Part shown: piece after piece, positions 1-10,376 of the stretch
Numbering within the stretch: position 1 is the stretch's first letter
Layout: every line of letters starts with the position of its first letter
Position numbers and translations under genes: made by a program
Notes under the pieces: model-generated
Databases searched by the model: none
Seen by the model: only the letters and a program-made list of their open reading frames with translations
Told to the model about the DNA's origin: nothing
Assembly (NCBI GenBank): GCA_039000515.1
Contig: JBCFYV010011135.1
Coordinates: 28,515,326-28,579,325 of the forward strand
Source: Timema cristinae
Taxonomy: Eukaryota; Arthropoda; Insecta; Phasmatodea; Timematidae
Length of the DNA: 64,000 nucleotides
Direction of reading: 5' to 3'

Positions 1-651
1 ATAATAATAATAATAATTGTCATTACTTTCACATACTTAAAATAATATTTTATATAATTTAGGGAGAAGGATAGCTTTTTCTTGCAAGTGTATATGTGTA
101 AAATTTCATGTTAATACTTTAATTTGTGATTTAAATATGATTCATTTTAATACACTGTTATTTAAAAGTATACTTAAGTTATTTTGGTTAGTATTAAATA
201 ATACATTTTTTTAAACTCAAGAGTAGCTTTAAAAGACGTAAAAAAGAGTTTTTTTTAATCATTTTATATTCGTTCTTTTCTATTGGATGGCACTATAGAA
301 ATACCGAAAAAAAAGTTTTTGAGTTAAAAGCATTTTTTTCTTGTTCCATTTTTGTCGGAATATATTGAGTTACCCTTGTCATTTCCCCGCACCTGTCATC
401 TCTAGAAAAACCTCACTTACCCCCACCCCCACCCCCTTATTCCCCTGTCCTATAAAACCCTCAAAAACCACTCCTCAGGAAACCACTCCGTAGCAAAATA
501 AGCTGCATTGATTTCACTCGACATTATTCCCAAATGTCTCAATAGATTCTTATGTTTCTAGGAACATTAAAATATAAATAAAAAATGTATAAGGAATTTT
601 TAAAATGTATACGGGTTTTTATCTACTTTCTATATTTATATATTACTACCT
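1..651. other. AT-rich non-coding DNA
   Basis: Low-complexity AT-rich sequence opening with an (ATA)n run. A short C-rich patch lies near 420-445. I see no open frame, tRNA or transposon end that I can support. Confidence 0.5.
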
Positions 652-782
652 TCTGGTGACCGCATAGTCTAACGCGCAATCCTCACAGTATACTAAACTG
701 CTGGAGACGGCAAGTTCAAGGTTCGAATCTTGATCGAGTGAATTGAGGCTTTTTCTAAAATTGTTTTTCACTCTCCCTCCAA
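652..782 (+). mobile_element. SINE-B1, 3'-truncated
   Basis: tRNA-like head with the A-box region GACCGCATAGTCTAACGCGC and B box GGTTCGAATC, followed by the family's CACTCTCCCTCC body. The usual 3' tail (CCCGAACGGG hairpin, GTAGTAAGACGCGG) is missing, so the copy is truncated. It abuts repeat E. Confidence 0.65.
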
Positions 783-839
783 ACTTTATTTGGGAAACAG
801 CGTTGTCATTCTCTTGTTTATGTGTTGTCACTTCCCCCT

Positions 840-1030
840 CAAATATAAGACAAGTTTGGCAACGCTGGTTAGTCGAGGTTGCCAGTAGCGCCTTCTTACT
901 CCAACACAACACCTTCAGACATAACTGAGAGCGAAGAGATTTGACAACAGTTGACTGAGAGAGAGCGAAGATAAAGTCCCTCAGCGATGATATTGGGTGT
1001 AATAGAATCAGTATTCGCTTAAAAACGTTA
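840..1030 (-). repeat. Repeat E, copy 1
   Basis: The reverse complement of this stretch matches 7,255-7,450, including the blocks TTGCCAGTAGCGCCTTCTTA and ACCAGCGTTG (in their respective orientations). The two copies are inverted and over 6 kb apart. The repeat is unclassified and no ends were recognised. A short open frame crosses it, but the resemblance between the copies is at DNA level. Confidence 0.5.
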
Positions 1031-1801
1031 ACGTTATATAGTATGTGAGCTTAGTTAGATAAGTATGTTTGACCAAAATTTATAAAATATTGCTTTATTA
1101 AACACGGTTAGTTAAATTTTCCACGCATACGATTAAAACACTAATTAAAAACAATACTTTTTAGCTTATTGTTATATATATATATATTATTCGAGTAAAT
1201 TAAAAATATAACATCTATACACGAAAATAGAATTCAGAATATGATAAAGATAAATTAATATGACGAGTAACGTTTTAAATGAAGATTACAAGTTATATGC
1301 TCAAATTCCTCGATGCTAATTACAGATATTCAATATCTGCTTTAGTAGTTATGTTAGTTTAAATTTCCGACCATTTTAAAATTAACATATTGCTTTAGAG
1401 CTGAGCCACTGCGCAGTAATTTTTTACTCACCAAGGCCGCCTCCTTAACATGAAAAATCCTATCTCAACTTGCCATGACATCATAGATAGTCAACATCCT
1501 TAAGGCGATTGGTCCTTTTCATTTGGCGGGGAAATGCAGAGCCATGGGAACAAACGGTTGTCTTCAAGGATTTTGATTGTTTTGCAATTTTCTCTTAGGA
1601 AACGGTTTGTTCAAGAATAGAAGCATGTTGATTAAGTTATACTTTTTATATACACACCTTCTCTATAATTTTAAAAGTGATTAAATATCGATAAAATTGA
1701 CATTTTTTAATCTAAAACTGCCGGTTTCATAACAAAAAATAAGAAAATGCAATAACTAATAAACATTGGTACATTATGTTAGAAGAGTTGTTGAAAATAT
1801 T
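1031..1801. other. AT-rich DNA without a recognised feature
   Basis: Mostly AT-rich. A more balanced patch at about 1,390-1,580 includes TTAAGG-type words resembling the ends of the TTAA-flanked element described at 17.9 kb, but no matching partner end was found. Confidence 0.4.
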
Positions 1802-1837
1802 ACTATAAAAAATTCACTCGTTCTCGAGAAAACTTAC

Positions 1838-2028
1838 ATTTCCAAACGTAGGATTTTTCCGCAAGACTTATCCGGTAGCTAGCGTCATCTACTGTTACCG
1901 TGATACATCTGTTCTTATTGGTGCGGAAGGATACTTTGGTCGGTTGTGAAACCACACCACGCCTTTCACTCTCCTGCCCACCATCCAATAAAATAGGTTT
2001 TAGACTTTCACTCGACAGGGCCAAGGGC
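1838..2028 (-). CDS. Candidate internal exon, unknown protein
   Basis: Read on the minus strand, a 191-nt block is open throughout. It is preceded by a T-rich tract ending in TTCAAG (acceptor AG at 2030-2029) and followed by a good donor, AAAT/GTAAGTTTT (GT at 1837-1836). The peptide is of mixed, protein-like composition and contains segments such as ITVTVDDASYRISL. I do not recognise the protein. The sequence is less AT-rich than its surroundings. It could instead be an unidentified repeat or chance: the open frame is only 91 codons long and no neighbouring exon was found. Confidence 0.28.
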
Positions 2029-2167
2029 CTTGAACAATAAAAATAACCCAATAATCTGTTAGTTATGACATAACACACCTAAACAAGTAGAATACGAGTC
2101 AATTGGGAGAGAAACAAGTTCCCATCCTAAAGGATTTTAAAAAATATGTATATTTAACAATTTTTTT

Positions 2168-2457
2168 AGTGACCTGGTGATGGTGGTTGTCGGACTTCTG
2201 TGCTAGGGGTCCGGGATTCAATCCTCAGTTCCGCCACAGATTTATCTGATTACCAAACCCTTCTTTCACCTCTGACAAGAAGTGTATTAATCACAACTTC
2301 TGAATGTGTGGAATGCCAGGTCTCCAACGTGGTTCGGATCACACGTTAAACTGTAGGTCTTCCATTTCATCTCACAATCAACCTATCATTACATATTAGC
2401 ATAAGTGCGTACAACCCGAATGGGTAGTAAGACGTTGTGCTAATAATAATAATAATA
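2168..2457 (+). mobile_element. SINE-A copy
   Basis: Starts AGTGACCTGG and has a B-box-like GGGATTCAATCCTC. It continues through the family body (ACAGATTTATCTGATTACC, CGTTAAACTGTAGGTC) to the 3' tail GGGTAGTAAGACG and an (ATA)n run. Essentially full length, diverged in the head. Confidence 0.85.
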
Positions 2458-2764
2458 TATTAAAAAAAAAAGATTTATTAGTATTCATTTCACTCTACAT
2501 CTTTCATATTAAAATGCTAATGTTTCCTTGTCATTGTAAAGTTTAAAAAAATGTTCATTCACATTTTAACTTCATTCCATATTGTCTAAAGTTTGCTTTT
2601 GTTTCCTTTTTTAAGGTATATTTATTTTATAATCTTCAACATATTTTTAAATTTATTATGATGATTTATATTATCATCTTAAATTCGTCTTTCATTGTTG
2701 ACGGCTTGATGCGATTAAAATTATATGGAAGTAGAACAACCATTAACTTTATATGTATAAAATA
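2458..2764. other. AT-rich DNA, nothing recognised
   Basis: AT-rich sequence between two SINEs; no feature could be supported. Confidence 0.4.
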
Positions 2765-2997
2765 CGCTTCGGTGGCCGCGTGGTCTAACACTACTCACAT
2801 GTTAGACTAGACTACCAATGACGGGGAGATCAAGTTTCGAATCCCGGTTGGGTATACTGATGATTTTTTTTTTAAATGGGGTTTCCAATTTCCCTCCACG
2901 CAAATGGGGGTACACTTTTTTTATAAATATGACAATCTATATTTCTTAAAACCACTAGCGTTATTTGTATATAAGCGGTTAATAAGAATTGGTGCTT
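2765..2997 (+). mobile_element. SINE-B1 copy
   Basis: Head CGCTTCGGTGGCCGCGTGGT resembles the D-arm side of a type II (tRNA-Leu-like) tRNA, with B box TTTCGAATCCC. The body has TTTCCCTCCACGCAAATG. The tail is degraded. Confidence 0.75.
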
Positions 2998-3327
2998 AAA
3001 GAAACACTTTAACTTATTTTTTTTATCGAATTATTAAATGCTGTCACTTCTTACTTACAATTTTTTAACTGTATAGTAAATATCGGAAAAGAAAAATTTT
3101 AGAAATTACATAAAAAAATTTTTGGGGGGAGGGGGGGAAATAAGATTTTACTATATAATTGTTGTTACTTTATAGTTTTTGATGATATCTGTCGGAAGGT
3201 TAATCTGCATATTGTAGATCTAATGAATGAATATGCGAAAGTAGATTTATTTTTATAGCTTTCATTCTATCAAAATTTGACTATAGGCCATTCTTGAGAA
3301 AATTAGGGGATACCACACAAACTTATT
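2998..3327. other. AT-rich DNA
   Basis: AT-rich stretch with a G-run near 3,123-3,137. No feature recognised apart from the left target-site sequence AAACTTATT at 3,319-3,327. Confidence 0.4.
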
Positions 3328-3606
3328 ATTATTATTATCATCACCGCGTCTTACTACCCGTTCGGGTTATACATACTTACGCTGATGTGTGCTTGTAGGG
3401 TGATTGTGAGATGAAATGGAGTACATACAGTTTAACGTGGGATCCGAACCACGGTGGAGGTCTGAAATTCCCCACACTCACAAGTTGTGATTAATACACG
3501 TCTTATCAGAGGTGAACGAAGGGTTTGGTAATCAGATAAATCTGTGCCGGGACCGAGGATTGAACCCCGGACCCCTAGCACATAAGTCCTAGACCACCAG
3601 GTCACC
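3328..3606 (-). mobile_element. SINE-A copy, minus strand
   Basis: Plus-strand order is (TTA)n, CACCGCGTCTTACTACCCGT, GTTTAACGTGG, AATCAGATAAATCTGTGCC, GGATTGAACCCCGG and GGTCACC, which is a full SINE-A in reverse. An imperfect target duplication, AAACTTATT versus AAACTTTATT, flanks it. Confidence 0.85.
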
Positions 3607-3984
3607 AAACTTTATTTGAATTACATTCTTTATGAAGTACTTTACTAAAAGAAACAACTTATACAGAACTCAATCCATATATTATTTCACATGTTCCGCT
3701 GTCACTGATCCACAGTAAATTCACTAATGAGACGTAGCACTGAATATTTCAAGGGTGCGAAGTTGAGTCTCTGGTAGTAGAGTTAGTTGGCTTACTAGTT
3801 AATTGAAGCGTCTGATTGGCGCTGTGTTGAAAAGCTGTTACCTTCCCAGTGCTATAGGATATAGATATACAGGATGGACCATAAGACTAAGGATGGCAAT
3901 CTCAACTGTATTATATCTTCTTCTTAAGTAAACAACCCGAAGGTTGGCTTGATGTGATTTCTATTTTTTTTTCCTTCCCCCTTG

Positions 3985-4216
3985 GTGTCGTGTCTTACTA
4001 CCCGTTCGTGTTATACGCTTGTGTAATAATTACGATTATGAAAGTTATATTCATAGTAAGTGTATCCGCATTCACGTGAAGGTATAGTGGAGAACCATTT
4101 TGGAAAATCTACCTTAGTTACGCCCGACCGTGATTCGAACCTCGATCTCCCCCCGTCATTGACAACACAAGTATATTGTTAGATTAGCGCGTTAGACCAT
4201 GCTGCCACCGAAGTGG
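3985..4216 (-). mobile_element. SINE-B1 copy, minus strand
   Basis: Reverse-oriented: tail GTCTTACTACCCGTTCGTG, body, B box GATTCGAACCTCG, then the head complement GCGTTAGACCATGCTGCCAC. Confidence 0.8.
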
Positions 4217-4319
4217 ACCGTGATTTCCATCCATGCGGCTTTGGGTTAACACTCAGACCTTAAGCTGGCTAGTGCTTCCCACACCATCCGGTATAAATTC
4301 CATACGCTAGAAGATTAAA

Positions 4320-4545
4320 GAAAGTGTGTAGGTTCCCCGTCGCCGTCTAAACTGAATTTCTATGAGCGAGACTGAAAGATCCTACCATTTTTTTGACGGG
4401 AAAGACATTTTCTCACACCTCCCAACGTTCTTTTACTCGCGACAATCGACAAGGGACCGACGGATTTACTTTCCCTCCGAAGGTAGTTGTGCTACGGATT
4501 TTTATGGCTCAATCCGTGACCTCAGCTGGTTTTGAACCTACGAAC
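4320..4545 (-). repeat. Repeat C, copy 1
   Basis: Its reverse complement aligns with 17,655-17,865 through the ordered blocks CCGTAGCACAACT, GGGAAAGTAAATCCGTC, TAAAAGAAC and CGCTCATAGAAATTC. The start contains GACCTCAGCTGG. It may be another SINE-like family; no tail was recognised. Confidence 0.55.
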
Positions 4546-4671
4546 ATCGAACCCTGAGACGATCACTTTACCCCAAGGTGACCGAGATCGACTCTCAATA
4601 TATACCGATGTATTTATAATTGGATATACCGCAAGTTCTTTATTGAAATCTAAGATATATAATGTATCAAA

Positions 4672-4985
4672 GGTGACCTGGCGGTCTAAGGTGTAAGGTG
4701 TCAACCTTCTGTACTGATAGGGTCCGGGGTTCAATCCTCGGTCCCGGCACAGATTTATCTGATCACCAAACCCTTCCTTCACCTCTGACCAGACTTTTAT
4801 TAATCACAACTTGTGATTGTTGGGAATGCCAGGCCTCCACCGTGGTTCGGATCCCACGTTAAACTGTGAGTCCTCCATTTAATTTCACAATCACCCTACC
4901 ATTACACATTAGCGTAAGTGTGTATAGCCCGAACGGGTAGTAAGACGCGGTGCTAATATTAATAATAACATAATAAATAATAATA
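4672..4985 (+). mobile_element. SINE-A copy
   Basis: Begins GGTGACCTGGCGGTCTAAGG and has B box GGGTTCAATCCTCGG. Body and tail (CCCGAACGGGTAGTAAGACG) are intact and are followed by an (ATA)n-rich run. Confidence 0.88.
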
Positions 4986-5184
4986 AGGTAATCATATGCC
5001 TTTGGTTCAAAGGAGGACAAAGACTCCCAATATGTAGAACATTAAAGAAAAATGTAAGACGCAACAAAATATAATTTCAAACTACACCAGAGTACAAATT
5101 CACTTGGTGTATTCTATTGATAACCATTCACACATTTTACATTAACTGGGTAAGGGCCCTCTTTAGTTACTGAACGTTTAATGT

Positions 5185-5412
5185 GTAACTCTTAGATTAG
5201 ACTGGACTGCCGGTGACTGAGGGGATCGGGGTTCAAATACAGGCCGGATTTACTGAGTCTGATATTTTTTACTAAATGGTTTCCCACACACCCTCTCTCT
5301 CCCTCTGGATCCCTCTCTCTCCCTTCCTCTCTGTCTCCATACATCTCTCTCTATCTCTCACTCTCTCTGCATACGCAAATTCAGATCTACTTCCTCTAAA
5401 TTCAACATAAAG
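5185..5412 (+). mobile_element. SINE-B fragment split by CT-rich expansion
   Basis: A B-box half (GGATCGGGGTTCAAATAC) and TACTAAATGG body are recognisable at 5,185-5,290. The later body words ACGCAAATTCAGATCTACTT and CCTCTAAATTCAAC resume at 5,383-5,412. Between them lies a (CT)n-type expansion, which suggests slippage inside the SINE's CTCTCCCTC motif. Confidence 0.55.
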
Positions 5413-5458
5413 TCACGAATACCACCCAAATTAAATACATATTAAAGTTCGACCTTAA

Positions 5459-6383
5459 GTCACCCCCCAGATAACATCTAGCTTAGGTAGGTAATACAGC
5501 TAGAACCAGACGTCTTAAGAGCCCGTCTCACTCCCCAGATTACACCTAACTTAGGTAAGTAATACAACTAGAACCAGACGTCTTAAGAGCCCGTCTCTCC
5601 CCCAGATAACACCTAACTTAGGTAGGTAATACAGCTAGAACCAGACGTCTTAAGAGCCCGTCTCACCCCCAAGATAACACCTAACTTAGGTAGGTAATAC
5701 AGCTAGAACCAGACGTCTTAAGAGCCCGTCTCACCCCTGATAACACCTAACTTAGGTAGGTAATACAGCTAGAACCAGACGTCTTAAGAGCCCGTCTCAC
5801 CCCCCAGATAACACCTAACTTAGGTAGGTAATACAGCTAGAACCAGACGTCTTAAGAGCCCGTCTCACCCCAGATTACACCTAACTTAGGTAAGTAATAC
5901 AACTAGAACCAGACGTCTTAAGAGCCCGTCTCACCCCTGATAACACTAACTTAGGTAGTAATACAGCTAGAACCAGACGTCTTAAGAGCCCGTCTCACCC
6001 CCCAGATAACACCTAACTTAGGTAGGTAATACAGCTAGAACCAGACGTCTTAAGAGCCGTCTCACTCCCAGATTACACCTAACTTAGGTAAGTAATACAG
6101 CTAGAACCAGACGTCTTAAGAGCCCGTCTCACCCCAAGATAACACCTAACTTAGGTAGGTAATACAGCTAGAACCAGACGTCTTAAGAGCCCGTCTCACC
6201 CCCCAGATAACACCTAACTTAGGTAGGTAATACAGCTAGAACCAGACGTCTTAAGAGCTCGTCTCACCCCCAGTTAACACCTAACTTAGGTAGGTAATAC
6301 AGCTAGAACCAGACGTCTTAAGAGCCCGTCTCACTCCCCAGATTACACCTAACTTAGGTAAGTAATACAGCTAGAACCAGATG
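5459..6383. repeat. 67-bp minisatellite, about 14 units
   Basis: Tandem unit of about 64-69 bp containing CCTAACTTAGGTAGGTAATA, CAGCTAGAACCAGACGTC and TTAAGAGCCCGTCTCACC. Units differ mainly in the C-run after GTCTCA and by GATAAC/GATTAC. Two sub-variants (TAGGTAGG, TAGGTAAG) are interspersed. There are no unique spacers. It ends abruptly at AACCAGATGTTGCC. Confidence 0.93.
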
Positions 6384-6564
6384 TTGCCCCGTGATGTAGA
6401 TTTTTGTGATTATTGGAATTGAGACTAATTAAACCGTTTTACCATATTTAAAAAAATAAATATTTAAAATCGAAAATCTATTAAACCGCTTCCAATGTTG
6501 ATGCTATCAATAATTGAAGCAAACAGAAAATCGCTCCTGGATTAGAATTTTGTTTGGAGCACAT

Positions 6565-6611
<47 letters not shown>

Positions 6612-7254
6612 CTACCCAAATAATCGCACGTGAGACGGATTCTTATTTAAGACCTATCCTGTATCTAAAGCAGACAGAGACAGTATCGTCGGTCCTTTTA
6701 AATTATAAATGGACCTATGTAAGGTCGCCTCCCTTGAAACGGCGCTTCAGACGTATCTGGGTGCATCGACTTTTGTAATCCAAAGTTTAAACATAAGATT
6801 TAAACTTTTTTAATTGGTCAGAACCTTCACCTTAATTGTGTGAAAACAATATTTAAAAATGATCGAACCACTTCATAAATACTCCGGGATTTTCTAACAT
6901 TGTCAACTTTACTCAAGTGTTCTCCCATGTAGCACCCTTAGCACACTAGCGCTCTTGGTACAAAAGCCTATAACCTTAATGGGTAGTAAGACTTGGGGCT
7001 AAAAATACAATAGACCTGATAAATATTTATTGAAGCTATATATGATCCAATAAATAGGTTATGTAGTCTATATAGATTTAGTTTTATTTACCAACCTCAT
7101 TTTTTACTACAAGCTTTTAAAGGTATTATTTTTATTGGGTCATAAACTAACTATGTACACAGATGACTGGTTTCTATTGTCTTCCATCATCTTCGTTTAG
7201 CGCTAGTTTACAAACTTTCTTTTCCCAGTAGTAAAACATACACAAATGTTGGTC
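6384..7254. other. AT-rich DNA with a TA microsatellite
   Basis: Contains (TA)n at about 6,567-6,603 and otherwise unremarkable AT-rich sequence. A slightly GC-richer stretch at 6,620-6,775 has an open frame that I cannot assign. Confidence 0.45.
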
Positions 7255-7450
7255 AATGGGAAGATTCTTACAGTCAAACTACACCCAATACCATTGCCGA
7301 GGGAACTGCAGTTCTTATGGAGAAAAAGTTTATCTTCTCAGTTAACTGTTGCCAAATCTCCTCGCTCTCAGTTATGTCGGGAGGTGGTGTGCTGGGTTAA
7401 GAAGGAGCTACTGGCAACATCGACTAACCAGCGTTGCGAAACTTGTCTAT
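7255..7450 (+). repeat. Repeat E, copy 2
   Basis: Inverted relative to the copy at 840-1,030, sharing ACACCCAATA, GAGGGAAC, CTCTCAGTTATGTC and GACTAACCAGCGTTG blocks. A SINE-A is inserted at its right edge. Confidence 0.5.
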
Positions 7451-7742
7451 ATTATTACTAGCACCGCTTCTTACTACCCGTTCGGGTTATACGCACTTAC
7501 GCTAATGTGTAATGGTAGGGTGATTGTGAGATGAAATGGAGGACCTACAGTTTAACGTGGAATCCGAACCACGGTGGAGGCCTGGCATTCCACACATTCA
7601 CAAGTTGTGATTAATACACGTCTTGTCAGAGGTGAAGGAAGGGTTTGGTTATCAGATAAATCTGTGCTTGGACCGAGGATTGAACCAGGGACCTCCAGCA
7701 CAGAAGTCCGACACCTTACCCCCCCTAGACTGCCAGGTCACC
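7451..7742 (-). mobile_element. SINE-A copy, minus strand
   Basis: Reverse-oriented, full length: tail CTTACTACCCGTTCGGGTTA at left, tRNA-like head ending AGGTCACC at right. The head region has a small C-run insertion (CACCTTACCCCCCC). Confidence 0.85.
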
Positions 7743-7792
7743 TATTTCCCAATATCAGCCATTCAATTCCTTTAGCGAAGAAATACAGTATA

Positions 7793-8058
7793 ATAATAAT
7801 AATAATATATTTTAGCACCGCGCCTTACTACCCGTTCGGGTTATACGCTTTAATTATTAATTACGCTAATGGATTAGGAATTGGTAAGATTGAATTAGAA
7901 GAAGTGAACCTTCATTTGAGTGGAGGGGGATTGAAAAAGCATTTAGGAAAAACCACCCCCAGTTCACCCGACCCGAGATTCGAACCCCGATCTCCCCGTC
8001 CTCAGCAGTCGAGCTCAACACGACAAGTGCGTTAGCCAACTACGCCACCGAGGCGGGT
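7793..8058 (-). mobile_element. SINE-B2 copy with 12-bp target duplication
   Basis: Flanked by a perfect 12-bp duplication, AAATACAGTATA, at 7,781-7,792 and 8,059-8,070, which shows retroposition directly. Reversed, the head reads GCCTCGGTGGCG with a GTTGGCTAACGCAC-type D-arm region; the B box is present as GATTCGAACCCCG. The tail carries CCCGTTCGGG and an (ATA)n run. Confidence 0.92.
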
Positions 8059-8070
8059 AAATACAGTATA

Positions 8071-8190
8071 GTTCACCTCCTCGGAGGGATATAGTTCAAA
8101 GGGAACTACGGAGTGACGTGGCGGTGAAGAATCGTGGCTCTGCCGTGGGCTACATGCGAGGTTTATGTGAATTGAAAGGGAGTTGACTGT
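8071..8190. other. GC-balanced unassigned segment
   Basis: About 120 bp of balanced composition, open in one frame on each strand, next to the SINE-B2 target site. It may be an exon fragment or part of an older repeat. I cannot identify it and see no convincing splice pair. Confidence 0.2.
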
Positions 8191-8274
8191 TTGGAAGAAA
8201 AAAAAAATCATTGTCTTGCCTTTCTTTAAAAAAAATATCAAAATTGTATAAGCAAATATTAAAATTTAAAATAC

Positions 8275-8472
8275 ACGCTTCGATGACCGAATGGTCTGAT
8301 GCGTCACTCATATACCAGCCTTCTGAAGACGGGGAGATCGGGATTCGAATCCCAGTTGGTTCTACTGAAGGTGGGTTATTTATAAATGGTTTACCACCCC
8401 TCTTCCAAACGAATGCGGGTAAATTACCTTTAAAATGATTCCTTATCCCTGCCCTATGAGAGTAACTATCAT
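8275..8472 (+). mobile_element. SINE-B1 copy, tail lost
   Basis: Head ACGCTTCGATGACCGAATGG and B box GATTCGAATCCC, then ATAAATGG and ATGCGGGTAAATTACC body words. The shared 3' tail is not recognisable. Confidence 0.65.
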
Positions 8473-9361
8473 ATAATTTGAAATTTCAAAATACTTTATT
8501 TTTATTTAATAACTAGCAACACCACACGGCGCTTCCCGTGACCCACTGTGATATAAGAATTATATAAGCCCCCCCTCCCCCTCCCATGGTGCCCGATTTC
8601 ATTTTGAAGCGTTATCGCTGAAATGTAATTCTAAACCAGTTAAAAAAATATTTTCTTCAAATATTTGTAAAAAAATATCCTAATTAAAAAGCTAATTAAA
8701 AATTTAAAAATCCGGCTTGGAGGTATATTCTGACCCCCTTCCGTCCACTTAATGTTAACAATTTCAGATCTCTGCGTGCCTTAGAATTGGCTGGGCGTCT
8801 CACACACATACACACACACACTTTCTTTTATTATTATAGATTATATCAGATAATTTCTATTTTAGAAACAAACTTAGTTGAGATTAAAAATAAAATAAAA
8901 TACGGGTTTGGCAATTTTTAATAAAATTCCTGAAAAGTTCCAAGGTTGGTACTCGTTAGGGTCCACTGATAGTCGCTTCTTGCGCTTTTCATCCTCCTCA
9001 TCCTACTCCCTTAGGCTAGTTACCTTTACGTAGACTGTAACCGTACCGACACAGCAGCCCCCAAGAACAAATTAAAAAGAACACCACCTCGTATGTTTCG
9101 GAGAGTGGTTTCCGTGGCTTGTGTGTGAGTGAGTTATATAGACAGGGTCTATTGTCCACAAAGAGTAGGCTGCTCCTCTCCCTTCTAGAACAACAACCAC
9201 TGACAGCGTGTGCGAGGCAATTAACACCCCCCCCCCCCTTCCACTACAACTCTATCGAAAAACCACCGCTTCACAACCCCCTCATAACCATAAACAATTT
9301 AAAGCTGGCATGAGTTGGCTCAGTTTCCCTCAAGGTCATACCAGGGACAACAGGTGGTCAT
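8473..9361. other. AT-rich DNA with a CA microsatellite
   Basis: Holds a short (CA)n at about 8,801-8,821 and a C-run at 9,228-9,238. The 9,080-9,210 part is GC-balanced but no coding signal is convincing. Confidence 0.4.
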
Positions 9362-9607
9362 CCGCTTCGGTGGCCGCATGGTCTATGACGGTACTCTCGC
9401 AGTAGACTATATTGCCGAAGATTGAGGTTCGAATATCGGTTGGGTGTATCGAGGGTAGTTTTTTTACAAAATTAATTTCCACTCCTCCTTCACGTGAATG
9501 CTGGTACATTTCCTATAAATATAACCTTCCTAATTCCTAAAAACCATTATCGTAATTAGTACATAAGCGTATAACCTGAACGGTTAGTAAGAAATGGCGC
9601 CAAAAAT
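9362..9607 (+). mobile_element. SINE-B1 copy
   Basis: Head CCGCTTCGGTGGCCGCATGG, CTCTCGCAGTAGACTATATT, B box GGTTCGAATATCGG, body, and tail ATAACCTGAACGGTTAGTAA. Confidence 0.85.
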
Positions 9608-9821
9608 ATTTACCAATTATGCTTAAAATTGTTTAATCCAGTAAAGGTTTTCATAATTGAATTTGAGATATTCTTTTGGGATGTTTATGAATCTTGAATT
9701 TCTGGAATACAATAGGATTCGATAAATTATATACACGGAAGGGGGGTGGGGGAAGGGGTGCATCGAAGCAAGTCATCATTTTGAACAAATTCTGTGACAA
9801 CATGTTTTGTCTTGTGTTTTT

Positions 9822-10083
9822 GTTACATACATACCTAATCACACCGTTTCATACATATCTAATCACACGTGCCATAATACCTAATCACACCGTTCCATTA
9901 AGGAGTAGGCAAGAAACAACTCCGTACTTAAACCATCCTCACTAACTTTCTCCACACTTCCCTATCCTTACATACTTCCTTCCTTCAACAACATCCATAC
10001 ATCCTCACTAACTTTCTCCACACTTCCCTATCCTTGCATACTCCCTTCACTTCAACAACATCCATACAACGAGTCATACATGA
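9822..10083 (-). mobile_element. LINE 3'-end relic with internal 65-bp duplication
   Basis: Its reverse complement matches the 3' end of the LINE fragment at 25.46-25.57 kb (GGATGTTGTTGAAGTGAAGG, GTGTGGAGAAAGTTAGTGAG, TTTAAGTACGGAGTTGTT). The segment from GGATGTTGTTG to TAGTGAGGATG occurs twice in tandem, about 65 bp per unit. It covers the last codons of the reverse-transcriptase ORF and the start of the 3' UTR. It is non-functional. Confidence 0.7.
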
Positions 10084-10376
10084 TTTTCTTCCTAGTTCAG
10101 AAACTAAACGTTTATAGACCAATGGTTATATGAACTTTTCTCAATGTTTGGTCAATAGAAGTACACTTCTAGAATATTAAATATTTAACACCAATTGAGA
10201 TTTACCCTGTATAAAATATGTGTGTGTGGTTATATAGCGTATTTTTAGGTTATTGATTTATTGTGTACTATCTGCCTAAATATTCCTACTACGAAAATGG
10301 TTAGTTTGAATTTAAAATATTTCTGTTTTTTTTTAGATATTCCTTGGGCTTCAGATTAAAAAAGTTCTACAGTGTA

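Noticed and set aside
5459..6383. CRISPR-like array
   Set aside because: Units are contiguous with no unique spacers, and the DNA is plainly eukaryotic.
7574..8035. 153-codon plus-strand open frame
   Set aside because: It runs antisense through a SINE-A and a SINE-B2; similar frames appear in other SINE copies.
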